Both the position numbers and the translations under genes were made by a program. Below are positions 50,186 through 59,546 of a stretch of DNA of 64,000 nucleotides, piece after piece (position 1 is the stretch's first letter; each line of letters opens with the position of its first letter). Source of the stretch: Streptomyces sp. LX-29 (lineage in GTDB: Bacteria; Actinomycetota; Actinomycetes; Streptomycetales; Streptomycetaceae); NCBI RefSeq assembly GCF_029541745.1, contig NZ_CP089746.1:5899559-5963558 (forward strand). Direction: 5' to 3'. The notes below the pieces were generated by a model. It ran no database searches, was not told the origin of the DNA, and saw nothing but the letters and a program-made list of their open reading frames with translations.

Positions 50186-51721
50186 TCAGCCCAGGTCGCC
50201 CGCGGCGGTGCGCTCGGCCAGCCGGACCAGGGTGCGCACGGCCGAGCCGGTGCCGCCCTTGGGGGTGTAGCCGAAGGGACCGGACTCGTTGAAGGCCGGG
50301 CCCGCGATGTCCAGGTGGGCCCAGGTGATCCCCTCGCCGATGAACTCCTTCAGGAACAGACCGGCCACCAGGCCGCCGCCCATCCGCTCGCCCATGTTGG
50401 CGATGTCCGCCACCGGCGAGTCCATGCCCTTGCGCAGCTCGGCGGGGAGCGGCATCGGCCAGGCCTGCTCGCCGACCTCCTCGGCGATCTCGTGGATCGC
50501 GGCGCGGAAGGCGTCGTCGTTGGCCATGATCCCGAAGGTGCGGTTGCCCAGCGCGAGCACCATCGCGCCGGTCAGGGTGGCGACGTCCACGATCGCGTCC
50601 GGCCGCTCCTCCGAGGCGCGGGTGAGCGCGTCGGCGAGCACCAGCCGGCCCTCGGCGTCGGTGTTCAGCACCTCCACGGTCTTGCCGCTGTACATGGTGA
50701 GGACGTCGCCCGGACGGGTGGCGGAGCCGGACGGCATGTTCTCGGCGAGCGCCAGCCAGCCGGTCACATTGACCTCGAGGCCCAGTCGGGCGGCGGCGAC
50801 GACGGCGGAGAACACGGCGGCCGCGCCGCTCATGTCGCACTTCATCGTCTCGTTGTGGCCGGCCGGCTTGAGGGAGATGCCGCCCGAGTCGTAGGTGATG
50901 CCCTTGCCGACCAGGGCGAGCGTCTTGGCCGCCTTGGGGTGGGTGTAGGCGATCTTCACCAGGCGCGGCGGGGCCTCCGAGCCCTGGCCGACGCCGAGGA
51001 TGCCTCCGTAGCCGCCCTTCTTCAGCGCCTTCTCGTCGAGCACCTCGACCTTCAGGCCGTGCTCCTTGGCGGCGGCCTGGGCCTCGGCGGCGAACGCCTT
51101 CGGGTCCAGCACGTTGGGGGCGGTGTTGATCAGGTCACGAGCCCGGTTGACCTCGGCGGCCAGCGTGGTGGCGCGCTCGGCGGCGGCCTTGAACGCCTTG
51201 TCGCGCGGCTTGGCGCCGAGCAGGGCGACCTCGGCGAGCGGGGCGCCGTTGGCCTTCTTCCTGTCGTCCCCGTTGCTGCGGTGCGTGGTGAACGCGTACG
51301 CGCCCAGCAGCGCGCCCTCGGCGACGGCGGCGGCGTCCTCCGCGTCCGCCAGCGGCAGCGCGAACGCGCCCTTCTTGGCGCCGGTCAGCGCGCGAGCGGC
51401 GGCGCCGGCCGCGCGGCGCAGCGTCTCGGCGTCGTACCGCCCGTCGGCGCCGTCCTCCCGGGTCGGGGCGTCGCCGAGACCGACCGCGACCACGACCGGG
51501 GCCTTGAAGCCGGCCGGGGCCGGCAGCTTGGTCACCTCGCCCTCGGCGCCGCTCGCGCCGAGGGTCTCCAGAACGCCGGCCAGCTTGCCGTCGAACGCGG
51601 AGTCCACGGCCTCGGCGCCGGGGGCGACGACGGGGCCCTTGGCTCCCTTCGCCACGCCGATGACGACGGCGTCTGCGCGCAGGGTCGCCGCGGAGGAGGT
51701 GCTGAGAGTGAGTGCAGTCAC
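50186..51721 (-). CDS. pepA: Leucyl aminopeptidase (M17)
   Basis: 511 residues of a two-zinc M17 exopeptidase. Metal and catalytic motifs: ALVGKGITYDSGGISLKPAG, MKCDMSGAAAVF and NTDAEGRLVLADAL. It frees N-terminal residues from peptides in the cytoplasm. GTG 51721 opens VTALTLSTSSAATLRADAVV. It is next to lpdA in related genomes as well. Confidence 0.95.
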   Translation of the reverse strand: MTALTLSTSSAATLRADAVVIGVAKGAKGPVVAPGAEAVDSAFDGKLAGVLETLGASGAEGEVTKLPAPAGFKAPVVVAVGLGDAPTREDGADGRYDAETLRRAAGAAARALTGAKKGAFALPLADAEDAAAVAEGALLGAYAFTTHRSNGDDRKKANGAPLAEVALLGAKPRDKAFKAAAERATTLAAEVNRARDLINTAPNVLDPKAFAAEAQAAAKEHGLKVEVLDEKALKKGGYGGILGVGQGSEAPPRLVKIAYTHPKAAKTLALVGKGITYDSGGISLKPAGHNETMKCDMSGAAAVFSAVVAAARLGLEVNVTGWLALAENMPSGSATRPGDVLTMYSGKTVEVLNTDAEGRLVLADALTRASEERPDAIVDVATLTGAMVLALGNRTFGIMANDDAFRAAIHEIAEEVGEQAWPMPLPAELRKGMDSPVADIANMGERMGGGLVAGLFLKEFIGEGITWAHLDIAGPAFNESGPFGYTPKGGTGSAVRTLVRLAERTAAGDLG

Positions 51722-52143
51722 GGTGGTGGGGTCCCTCTTCCCTTGGTTCCTCGGCCGATGGGTGAGTCAGCCGCGCGGTTCCGCTTCCGCGGTGGCGTGG
51801 CTTTATGGGCCGTTGTGAGCCTAACCCCTTACCGGGTCGGTGGCGGTGGGCGGCCGTGCGTTGGCCACAACGCGAAGGGCGGTTGTCCGTACGGGAAAGA
51901 CGCCGGATGCGGCGGACCCGTCCCCTCCGGTTCGCGCCGCCGCGGCGCGCGCCGTCACCGCGGCGCCAAGTGCCGCGTGGGGTAGGGATGTTCGAGCCGG
52001 GAGAGCGGGTGAACGCCGCGGGCGGGCGACGGCGGCCGGGAGCGCCGGGCGGGAAGGTCGGCCGGGGCGGCCGGCGAGTGGCCCGCGGCGGGGTGGTGGC
52101 CGGGCGGGCGCCCGGAGGGACCGTCAGCTGCGGTCGGCTGCGG
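51722..52143. other. Gap between pepA and cobS
   Basis: 422 bases upstream of pepA. It contains the likely pepA promoter and GC-rich DNA near cobS. I looked for a cobalamin riboswitch and did not see its conserved box. No gene or good hairpin found. Confidence 0.4.
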
Positions 52144-52980
52144 TCAGCTGCCGAAGGTGAGGACGACGAGGGCCGTGGTCGCGGCGGCCTCGGCGAGCGC
52201 CCCGAAGACGTCGCCGGTGACGCCGCCGAAGCGACGGCGGCAGTGGCGGAGCAGGAGTTCGGCGGCGGCGAGCGCGGCGAGCGCGGCGAACGCGAACCGG
52301 ACGGCCGCGTACGGGCCGAACAGGGCGCCGCAGCCGGCGCAGCCGACGACGACCAGCGTGACGGCGACCGCGGCGGACCGGACGGGGACGGCACCGGCGA
52401 CGGCGGCGCCCAGACCCTCGGGGCGCGCGGCGGGCACCCCGGACCGGGCGGCCAGCGTGAGTGCGCAGCGGGCGGCGGTGCCCGCGACGGCGGCCGCGGC
52501 GGCGCCGAGCGCCCAGTGGTCCGCGTACAGCTCGTACCCCGCCGCGACCTGCGCGAGCAGCACGAGCAGCAGGGTGATGACGCCGAACGGGCCGATGTCC
52601 GACTGCTTCATGATGCGCAGCGCGTCCTCCGCCGGCTTGCCGCTGCCCAGTCCGTCCGCGGTGTCCGCGAGCCCGTCCAGGTGCAGCCCGCGGGTGAGCG
52701 CGGCGGGCACGGCGACCGTGGCCACCGCCGCGAGCAGCGGGCCGGAGCCGCACAGCATCAGCACGCCGCCGAGCGCGGCCGCGAAGAGCCCCACGACCAA
52801 CCCGGTCAGCGGAGCGCACAGCATGCCCGCGTGCGCCGCGCCCCGGTCCCAGCGCGCGACCCGCACCGGAAGCACGGTCAGCGTGCCGAAGGCGAAGCGC
52901 GCCCCGTCGACCCAGGGCGCGCGCGGCACGCGCGGCGGCTCGGGCGGGCGTGCGGGCGACTGCTGCGGCGTGGTGTCCAT
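52144..52980 (-). CDS. cobS: Adenosylcobinamide-GDP ribazoletransferase
   Basis: 278 residues, an integral membrane enzyme that joins alpha-ribazole to adenosylcobinamide-GDP in the last part of B12 synthesis. Motifs are LTRGLHLDGLADTADGLGSG (about residue 100) and SDIGPFGVITLLLVLLAQ, with about six membrane helices. It works with CobT and CobU, encoded at 56.8 and 58.2 kb. ATG 52980 gives MDTTPQQSPARPPEPP, a proline-rich leader. Confidence 0.93.
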   Translation of the reverse strand: MDTTPQQSPARPPEPPRVPRAPWVDGARFAFGTLTVLPVRVARWDRGAAHAGMLCAPLTGLVVGLFAAALGGVLMLCGSGPLLAAVATVAVPAALTRGLHLDGLADTADGLGSGKPAEDALRIMKQSDIGPFGVITLLLVLLAQVAAGYELYADHWALGAAAAAVAGTAARCALTLAARSGVPAARPEGLGAAVAGAVPVRSAAVAVTLVVVGCAGCGALFGPYAAVRFAFAALAALAAAELLLRHCRRRFGGVTGDVFGALAEAAATTALVVLTFGS

Positions 52981-53038
52981 CGCGCGGCAGGCTATCGCGC
53001 AGGCTGGGAGGCCGAAGGGCGGTCCTGGGAGTCGCGAC

Positions 53039-53770
53039 GTGGGCAACTGGTGGTACCGGAACATCGTCGAGCCCGGCAAGCTGCCGCTGTTCCTCGCGCT
53101 GACCGCGTTCATCGTCTCCTTCGTGGTCATCCGGGTGATCACGCGGATGATCAAGGCCGGCAAGGGGCCCTTCCGCAACGTCACCCCGGGCGGGCTGCAC
53201 ATCCACCACGTCGTGCCCGGCGTCCTGCTCACCGTCGGCGGCGGCTTCGGCGCCGTCGCCAGCGGGGACCACGGCCTGGGCGCCTACCTCTCGGCGGTGA
53301 TCTTCGGGGCGGGCGCGGGGCTGGTCCTGGACGAGTTCGCGCTGATCCTGCATCTGCACGACGTCTACTGGACCGAACAGGGCCGCAAGAGCGTGGAGGT
53401 CGTGGTGGTCACCGCGGCCATGGTCCTGCTGCTGCTCAGCGGGTTCCTGCCGTTCGGCGTCAACGACCTGTCCGACACCGAGCAGCAGGACCGCCTCGCC
53501 GTGGCGCTCAACGTGGCCCTCAACTTCCTCGTCGCGCTGCTCGCCCTCACCAAGGGCAAGCTGCGCATGGCGGTGATCGGCGTGCTGGTCCCCCCGGTCG
53601 CCCTGTTCGGCGCCGTCCGCCTGGCTCGCCCCGAATCCCCCTGGGCCCGCCGCTTCTACCGCCACCGCCCCCGCGCCCGCGCCACGGCGCGGGTCCGCGC
53701 CGACCGCCACGACGCCCGCTGGACCGCGGTGCGACGCAAGCTGGGCGACTGGGTGGGCGGCTTCAGCTGA
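53039..53770 (+). CDS. Conserved integral membrane protein
   Basis: 243 residues with about six membrane helices (PLFLALTAFIVSFVVIRVIT; GGLHIHHVVPGVLLTVGGGF; GVLVPPVALFGAVRLA). A histidine cluster (GLHIHHVVPG) and EFALILHLHDVYW recall metal or lipid sites of membrane enzymes. GTG 53039 opens MGNWWYRNIVEPGKLP. The C-terminal tail is basic. I do not recognise a named family. Confidence 0.75.
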   Translation: MGNWWYRNIVEPGKLPLFLALTAFIVSFVVIRVITRMIKAGKGPFRNVTPGGLHIHHVVPGVLLTVGGGFGAVASGDHGLGAYLSAVIFGAGAGLVLDEFALILHLHDVYWTEQGRKSVEVVVVTAAMVLLLLSGFLPFGVNDLSDTEQQDRLAVALNVALNFLVALLALTKGKLRMAVIGVLVPPVALFGAVRLARPESPWARRFYRHRPRARATARVRADRHDARWTAVRRKLGDWVGGFS

Positions 53771-53852
53771 CGGGACCCGGGGGCGAGCGCAGGGCGCGCG
53801 CGGCCGCAGCCGGCCGTGCGGTGACGGGCGCTGCCCGGGGTACGGGGCGCCG

Positions 53853-54697
53853 TCACCGCGGACGCTCAGCGCCGGGACGCCCGCTGGGCGACCGGGCGGC
53901 GGCGGGCCCCCGAGCGGGCGGGTGGGCGGTGCGGGCCGGGACCGCGTCGTCGGCGTCCGCGCGGGTGCTCGCGCTGCCGTAGCCGGACGCGGGCCGCGCG
54001 GGCGCGGCCGCCGGCGCCGGCGGGTCCCGACCCGCCGGCGCCACGCCTCGCCCACGGCGCACACCACCAGCACCGCGGCGACGGCGGCCACGTGCTCCTT
54101 GCCCGCCAGGTTGGGCTTGAGCAGCGCCTCGACCACCATGGCACCCGCCACCACCGCGCAGGTGAACCGGGCGCGGTAGCGCCAGCAGACGTAGACCACC
54201 AGCCCCACGACCGCCGCCGAGGGCCCGGTGTCCTGCGCGTCCCGGGCGGGCAGCCCCAGGAGGCCGTCGGGCCCCACGGCGACGCCCAGCAAGGCGTACA
54301 TCGTGCCCGCCAGCGTCGCGCCGTAGGCGATGAGCAGCGTGCGCGGCGGGCCCAGGCACAGCTCGGCCACACCGAAGACGATCAGCAGTTGGGCGAGCGC
54401 GCCCCACACCGGCAGGTCGAGCGCGGGCACGAACAGCGACAGCGGGGTGTGCGGCAGCGCCAGCCACCACGGTTGGGACGCCTCGACGACCCCGAGGCGC
54501 TGGATCGGCCCGTACCCCCAGGACTGGTTCTGCACCAGCTGGCACAGCCCGGTCAGGGCGACCGCGGTCAGCGCGAGCGGCACCGCGGCGAACCGCCTGC
54601 GCCACAGCGCGCTCCGTACGGCCGCGACCAGCGGGCCCCACTCGGCCCGCGCGGCGCGGCCGAGTGCCGCGACCGCGCGGTGCGCGGTGGGGTTCAC
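53853..54697 (-). CDS. Rhomboid-like membrane protein, probable frameshift
   Basis: Opens VNPTAHRAVAALGRAARAEW and has at least five membrane helices (VPLALTAVALTGLCQLVQNQ; LLIVFGVAELCLGPPRTLLI; GTMYALLGVAVGPDGLLG). It resembles the rhomboid-like partner often found after lysyl-phosphatidylglycerol synthase genes. The start GTG 54697 overlaps that gene's stop (GTGA). Its own frame stays open to 52124, across two other genes, which is not believable. Another frame gives a normal tail (AAAPARPASGYGS...RPGAERPR) ending at 53853, so a frameshift near 54000-54060 is likely, as real mutation or assembly error. The end given here assumes that shift. Confidence 0.6.
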
Positions 54698-56517
54698 GGC
54701 CTCGACCGAGTGGTCTGGGACGACTCCTGCCGGGGGTCGGCCGAGTCGGCGGCGCGCTCCAGGTGCTTGCGGTTGAGCCACTTCGGGAGTCCGGGCGCCT
54801 CCAGGAAGCCCTCCGCGCGGGCGGCGGCGATGGCGATGCGCGGCAGGTCGGTGCTCTTCTCGAAGAGCAGGTAGCGCGGTTCCCAGATGGGGCGGTACTT
54901 GGCGTTGGCGCGGTACAGCGACTCGATCTGCCACCAGCGGGAGAAGAAGCTCAGCAGGGAGCGCCACAGCCGCAGCACCGGGCCGGCGCCCAGCCGGGAG
55001 CCGCGCTCGAAGACGGAGCGGAACATCGCGAAGTTGAGCGAGATCTGGTCGACGCCCACCTCGCGCGAGCGCTGGATCAGCTCCAGCACCATGAACTCCA
55101 TCAGACCGTTGTCGGAGTCGCGGTCACGCCGCATCAGGTCCAGCGACAGGCCCTTGGCGCCCCAGGGCGCGAAGCTCAGCAGCGCGCGCGGCCGTCCCTC
55201 GGCGTCCGCGCAGGTGAGCATCGCGCAGCGGCCGTCGCGCGGGTCGCCGAGACGGCCCAGCGCCATGGAGAAGCCGCGCTCGGTCTCGCCGTCCCGCCAG
55301 TCGTCCGCCAGCCGCAGCAGCTCGGCCATCTCCTCCTCGGGGATGTCCTCGTGGCGGCGGATGCGGACCGTGTAGCCGGCCCGCTTGACCCGGTTGTACG
55401 CCTGGCGGACGGTGCGCATCGCGCGGCCCTCCAGGGTGAACTCGTCGGTGTCGACGATCGCCTCGTCGCCCAGCTCCAGCGCGTCCATCCCGTGCCGGGC
55501 GTAGACCATGCCGGCCTCCTCGCCCGCGCCCATCACGGCCGGGATCCAGCCGTGCTCACGGGCCTCGGCCAACCAGGGATCGATGGCGCCCGGCCACGCC
55601 TCCGGGTCGCCGATGGGATCGCCGGAGGCGAGCGAGACGCCGCCGCCCACGCGGTAGGTGATGGCGGACTTGCCCGAGGGGGACCACAGCACGGACTTGT
55701 CGTGGCGCAGCGCGAAGTAGCCGAGCGAGTCGCGGTCGCCCCAGCGCTCCAGCAGCTCGCGCAGCCGGGCCTCGTCCTCCCCGGTGATCGGGTCGACGGC
55801 GCGGCGGGCCCGGAAGGCCGCGTACAGCACCAGCACCATCAGCGCCGTGCTCATCACGTTGATGGTGACGTTGACCCAGCCGGGCGTGGTGATGCCCTCG
55901 AAGCGGGTGTCGTCCGCGGCCAGCGAGACCATCCGCAGCACGCCGTAGTGCCAGCGCTCCAGGAAGGTGGAGCGCTCGTCGTCCGGGGCGGTGTTGGTGA
56001 CCGTCACCAGGCCGGCCGCCAGCAGCGAGCCGACCAGCAGCCCGCCGGCTGCCACCGCCGCCGCCAGCCTCGGGTTCGAGCGGTCACCCTTGGCGTAGAA
56101 CTCCCGCCGGCCCGCCAGCAGCGCGACCACGAACAGCGCGGTGAGGAGCAGGGAGATCCAGTTCTGGATGTGCCGCCGGTACTCCGACCACCCCATCGCC
56201 AGCACGATCACCGCCAGCAGCAGCGTCGCCAGCACCAGGTTGAGGATCCACGCGGCGCGCTTGCGGCGGCGCATGGTGACGGCCAGGAAGAGGGAGAGCG
56301 CTCCGGAGAAGAAGCCAGCGGTCAGCAGGTACGGCGTGAAGTACTCGTCCATGTTGTGGCGGCGGATGTCGTTGCCGAACGACACCCACACCGCCCCGAG
56401 CAGGTTGATGAACGTGACGACACGCAGGTACCAGACGGCGAACGCGGCACCGCGCCGCGGCCAGGTGTGGCCCTCATCCTTCGAACTCACGGGTGGGCTC
56501 AAGCGGACGTCTCCCAT
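54694..56517 (-). CDS. Lysyl-phosphatidylglycerol synthase-like membrane protein
   Basis: 607 residues. The N-terminal half is a membrane region of about six helices. The C-terminal half is a DUF2156/LPG synthase domain: KSAITYRVGGGVSLASGDPI, AGMVYARHGMDALELGDEA, LSFAPWGAKGLSLDLMRRD and LNFAMFRSVFERGSRLGAG. Such proteins move an amino acid from tRNA to phosphatidylglycerol, changing membrane charge and resistance to cationic peptides. ATG 56517 lies at the start of the conserved part; its ribosome site is weak. The rhomboid-like gene follows with a 4-base overlap. Confidence 0.85.
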   Translation of the reverse strand: MGDVRLSPPVSSKDEGHTWPRRGAAFAVWYLRVVTFINLLGAVWVSFGNDIRRHNMDEYFTPYLLTAGFFSGALSLFLAVTMRRRKRAAWILNLVLATLLLAVIVLAMGWSEYRRHIQNWISLLLTALFVVALLAGRREFYAKGDRSNPRLAAAVAAGGLLVGSLLAAGLVTVTNTAPDDERSTFLERWHYGVLRMVSLAADDTRFEGITTPGWVNVTINVMSTALMVLVLYAAFRARRAVDPITGEDEARLRELLERWGDRDSLGYFALRHDKSVLWSPSGKSAITYRVGGGVSLASGDPIGDPEAWPGAIDPWLAEAREHGWIPAVMGAGEEAGMVYARHGMDALELGDEAIVDTDEFTLEGRAMRTVRQAYNRVKRAGYTVRIRRHEDIPEEEMAELLRLADDWRDGETERGFSMALGRLGDPRDGRCAMLTCADAEGRPRALLSFAPWGAKGLSLDLMRRDRDSDNGLMEFMVLELIQRSREVGVDQISLNFAMFRSVFERGSRLGAGPVLRLWRSLLSFFSRWWQIESLYRANAKYRPIWEPRYLLFEKSTDLPRIAIAAARAEGFLEAPGLPKWLNRKHLERAADSADPRQESSQTTRSRP

Positions 56518-56704
56518 GAAAAGCGATCTTATGGCGAGGGAGCGTTTGCCAGTAAATCGGGCAAATTGCCGCGCGGTGCGCGCGCCACGGCCCGGAGCGC
56601 GGCGGGCTCGTGACCGCGCGGATCGCCGCACGGGGGCGGCGGGCGGCACGGGGGCGGCGGGCCGCACCGTCCGCGGTGCCGACCCGCCGCGCCGCGACCA
56701 GAAA

Positions 56705-56790
56705 GTCCGCCGGAACCGGCCTACCCGCTAGGTGCGCTACCCGCTGGGCGCGTCCGCCGGAACCGGCCTACCCCCTAGGCGCGCTCGGGC
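56705..56790. repeat. 47-bp duplication across the cobT stop codon
   Basis: gtccgccggaaccggcctac occurs at 56705 and 56752, each followed by ccnctaggngcgct. The second copy contains the cobT stop codon (cta at 56775-56777). A partial third copy, ctacccgctgggcgcg, lies between them. Confidence 0.8.
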
Positions 56791-57824
56791 AGCTCCGCCG
56801 ACAGGGCCGCGGCCGCCTGCACCATCGGCAGGGCCAGCAGCGCCCCCGCCCCCTCGCCCACGGTGACGCCGTGGTCGAGCAGGGGGTTGAGCGCGATCCG
56901 GTCCAGCGCCTTCGCCTGGGCCGGCTCACCACTCGTCTGTCCGGCCAGCCACCAGTCCGGGGCCCGGAACGCGACCCGCTGCGCCACCAGGGCGGCGGCC
57001 GCCGAGACGACCCCGTCCAGGATCACCGGGGTGCGGCGCACCGCGCTCTGCAGCAGGAAGCCGGTGATCGCGGCGAGGTCCGCGCCGCCGCAGGTCGCCA
57101 GCAGCTCCAGCTGGTCTCCCAGGACCGGCCGCGCCCGCCGCAGCGCGTCCCGGATCGCCGCGCACTTGCGCATCCAGGCCAGGTCGTCGATGCGCCCGCC
57201 ACCGCGGCCGGTCACCACCGAGGCGTCGGTGCCGCACAGCGCCGCGATGAGGACACCGGCCGCGGTGGTGCCGCCCACGCTCAGGTCGCCCAGCACCAGC
57301 AGGTCCGTGCCGGCGTCGGCCTCCTCGTCGGCGATCGCCATGCCGGTGCGGAACGCCTGCTCGGCCTCCTCCGCCGTCAGCGCGTCCTCGACGTCGATCC
57401 GGCCCGAGCCGCGCCGCACCCGGTGCCGGGTGACCTCCTCGGGGAGCTCGGCCGGGTCGCAGTCCAGCGCCATGTCGACGACGCGGACGGGGGTGCCGAA
57501 GCGCCGGGCCAGGATGGCGACGGGGCTCTCGCCGTCCAGCACGGCGCGCACCAGGCGGTGCGCGGAGCCCGCCGGACGGGCCGACACGCCCAGCTCCGCC
57601 ACCCCGTGGTCGCCCGCGAAGAGCACCACCCGCGGCTGCTCGATGGGCCGGGCGGGCACACCGCCCTGGGCGGCGCTCAGCCACTCGCCGAGTTCGTCCA
57701 GCCGCCCCAGTGATCCGGAGGGCACGACGAGCCGCTCCCGGCGTTCCTCGGCGTCACGCCGGATGGTGCCGTCGGGGCGCTCGATCAGGTCGACGAAGTC
57801 ATCGAGATTCAGGCCGCTGTTCAC
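56775..57824 (-). CDS. cobT: Nicotinate-nucleotide-dimethylbenzimidazole phosphoribosyltransferase
   Basis: 349 residues. Makes alpha-ribazole phosphate from dimethylbenzimidazole. Motifs are SGSLGRLDELGEWLSAAQ, VLFAGDHGVAELGVSA, GDLSVGGTTAAGVLIAAL and the catalytic Glu in HGVTVGEGAGALLALP. GTG 57824 opens VNSGLNLDDFVDLIERPD. Between it and cobU is a repeat-rich gap. It functions with CobS and CobU in nucleotide-loop assembly. Confidence 0.95.
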   Translation of the reverse strand: MNSGLNLDDFVDLIERPDGTIRRDAEERRERLVVPSGSLGRLDELGEWLSAAQGGVPARPIEQPRVVLFAGDHGVAELGVSARPAGSAHRLVRAVLDGESPVAILARRFGTPVRVVDMALDCDPAELPEEVTRHRVRRGSGRIDVEDALTAEEAEQAFRTGMAIADEEADAGTDLLVLGDLSVGGTTAAGVLIAALCGTDASVVTGRGGGRIDDLAWMRKCAAIRDALRRARPVLGDQLELLATCGGADLAAITGFLLQSAVRRTPVILDGVVSAAAALVAQRVAFRAPDWWLAGQTSGEPAQAKALDRIALNPLLDHGVTVGEGAGALLALPMVQAAAALSAELPERA

Positions 57825-58197
57825 GTGAGGCACCCTATCGGGCGACATCCACGACGGGCAGGGCACGGGACGCCGGCCGACCGGGCCGCCGACCGGCGGG
57901 GACGTGGACCGGGCTGGGATGTCGACAGGCCGAGAAGTCGACCGACGGGGCGTCGACCGACGGGGCATCGATCGGCGGGGCTCCACCGACGAGGCTCCAC
58001 CGACGGGAGCGAGAGCCCGGCCGGCGCCGGCCGGGCCGGCAGCCGACCGGGGCGTCGACCGGCCGGGCCGGCAGTGGGCTCGACGCGGAGCGGCCGGGTG
58101 TCGGAGCGGCTGGGATGTCGACCGACGGGGCGCCGACGGGCCGGGCGGCCGACAGCCCGGGACGTCGACCGGCCGGTCGACGTCCCACGGCCGCAGG
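57825..58197. repeat. Repeat-rich gap between cobT and cobU
   Basis: 373 bases with tandem units near 57937-58010: gtcgaccgacggggc twice (57937-57951, 57952-57966), then atcgatcggcggggc and two tccaccgacg-type units. More scattered gtcgacc copies continue to 58190, including a palindrome gacgtcgaccggccggtcga near 58160. Low complexity; reading frames through it are repetitive Arg/Pro/Ser. No gene. Confidence 0.7.
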
Positions 58198-59397
58198 TCA
58201 GCCGCGCAGGCGGAGCGCCTGGCCGGCCACGACCAGAAGGACCTCCTCGCACTCCGCCGCGAACGCCGCGTTCAGTCGCCCCAGCTCGTCCCGGAAGCGG
58301 CGCCCCGCTGCCGTGGCGGGCACCACGCCCGACCCCACCTCGTTGCTGACGGCCACGACGGAGCGGCGGGTGTTCCGCACCGCGGCCACGAGCTCCGCCA
58401 CCCGCTCCCGCAGCGCCCGTTCGCCGCCGTTGGCCCAGGCCTCGTCGGACCAGGCGTCGACCCCGTCCATCGCGTCGGTCAGCCACAGCGCCAGGCAGTC
58501 GACGAGCAGCGGCGGCCCGTCGGCGGCGAGCAGCGGCACCAGGTCGCAGCTCTCGACGGTGCGCCAGCTGACGGGGCGGCGCTCCCGGTGCAGGGCGACG
58601 CGGGCGGCCCACTCCGTGTCGCCGTCGCGGGTGCCCCCGGTGGCGACGTAGACCACGTCGGGGAAGGCGTCCAGGCGCCGCTCGGCCTCCACGGACTTGC
58701 CGGAGCGGGCCCCGCCCAGCACCAGCGTGCGGCGCGGCAGGTCGGGCACGGCGTGGTAGTCGCCGACGACCAGCGTCTGGCCGTCGGGCACCGCGCGGGC
58801 GCCGGCCGCGGCCAGTCGGCGGTGCAGCTCGGGGCCAGGCGGCACATCGTGGTCCAGGTGCACGGCGACCACGTCGGTGGTGGGCCCGACGGCACCGGCC
58901 GCGCGCAGCCGGGCCAGCGCGTCGGGCCGGCCCAGGACGTCCAGCAGCACCAGGGCGTACGGCTCGGGCCGCTCGGGCAGCCCGGACGCCGCCGCGCCGG
59001 GCGGCAGGTACAGCAGCCGGTCGCCGTCGAGCCCGGTCACCTCGTAGCCGGTGCCGGGCGCGTCCACCGCGAGCGCGCGTATCCGATGCCCGCTGATGAG
59101 GACCAGCTCCCGGCCGTCCGGCACCCGGCCGGGCACCGGGAGCCCCGCCGGGTACTCCAGCGCCGGGCCGCCGTGCGGGTGCGACAGCAGCACCTGCCGG
59201 ACGCCGGCGAGGGAGAGCCCGGCCCGCGCGGCGGCGAAGGCCGGGCCGGGGGTGAGATCGAGCAGGAGCGCGCCGTCGACGAGGACGGCGGTCGCGGCGC
59301 GCGCCTCGTCGCCGATGGCGGTGGCGCAGGCCGCGCAGGGGCAGCCGTGGCGCGGCAGCCCGTCGGGGGCCCCGGTGCCCAGGAGAGTCAGTTCCAC
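58198..59397 (-). CDS. cobU: Adenosylcobinamide kinase / guanylyltransferase with MBL-like N-domain
   Basis: 399 residues. Residues 1-215 form a metallo-beta-lactamase-like domain (LTLLGTGAPDGLPRHGCPCA, VLLSHPHGGPALEY), but the usual HxHxDH metal motif is degenerate. Residues from about 220 are CobU: P-loop LVLGGARSGKSVEAERRL, VYVATGGTRDGDTEWAARVA, LHRERRPVSWRTVES and VSNEVGSGVVP. CobU phosphorylates adenosylcobinamide and adds GMP for CobS. The fusion is common in streptomycetes; the front domain may bind a ligand instead of acting as a hydrolase. Confidence 0.92.
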   Translation of the reverse strand: MELTLLGTGAPDGLPRHGCPCAACATAIGDEARAATAVLVDGALLLDLTPGPAFAAARAGLSLAGVRQVLLSHPHGGPALEYPAGLPVPGRVPDGRELVLISGHRIRALAVDAPGTGYEVTGLDGDRLLYLPPGAAASGLPERPEPYALVLLDVLGRPDALARLRAAGAVGPTTDVVAVHLDHDVPPGPELHRRLAAAGARAVPDGQTLVVGDYHAVPDLPRRTLVLGGARSGKSVEAERRLDAFPDVVYVATGGTRDGDTEWAARVALHRERRPVSWRTVESCDLVPLLAADGPPLLVDCLALWLTDAMDGVDAWSDEAWANGGERALRERVAELVAAVRNTRRSVVAVSNEVGSGVVPATAAGRRFRDELGRLNAAFAAECEEVLLVVAGQALRLRG

Positions 59398-59546
59398 GCC
59401 CCGATCGTCTCGCGTCGTGCCACGTCAGGCGCGCGGGGCCACCCCGTACGGAGTCGTGCGACGTCCCGTCCCGAATCCGGTGGCGCGCCACTACGCTGCG
59501 GGGCAGGAGTGTGACGAGAGCAGGACGGGACGAGGAGGCGGCGTAG

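Noticed and set aside
51722..52143. Cobalamin riboswitch before the cob genes
   Set aside because: The gap lies downstream of cobS, and no conserved B12-box pattern was found here or before cobT and cobU.
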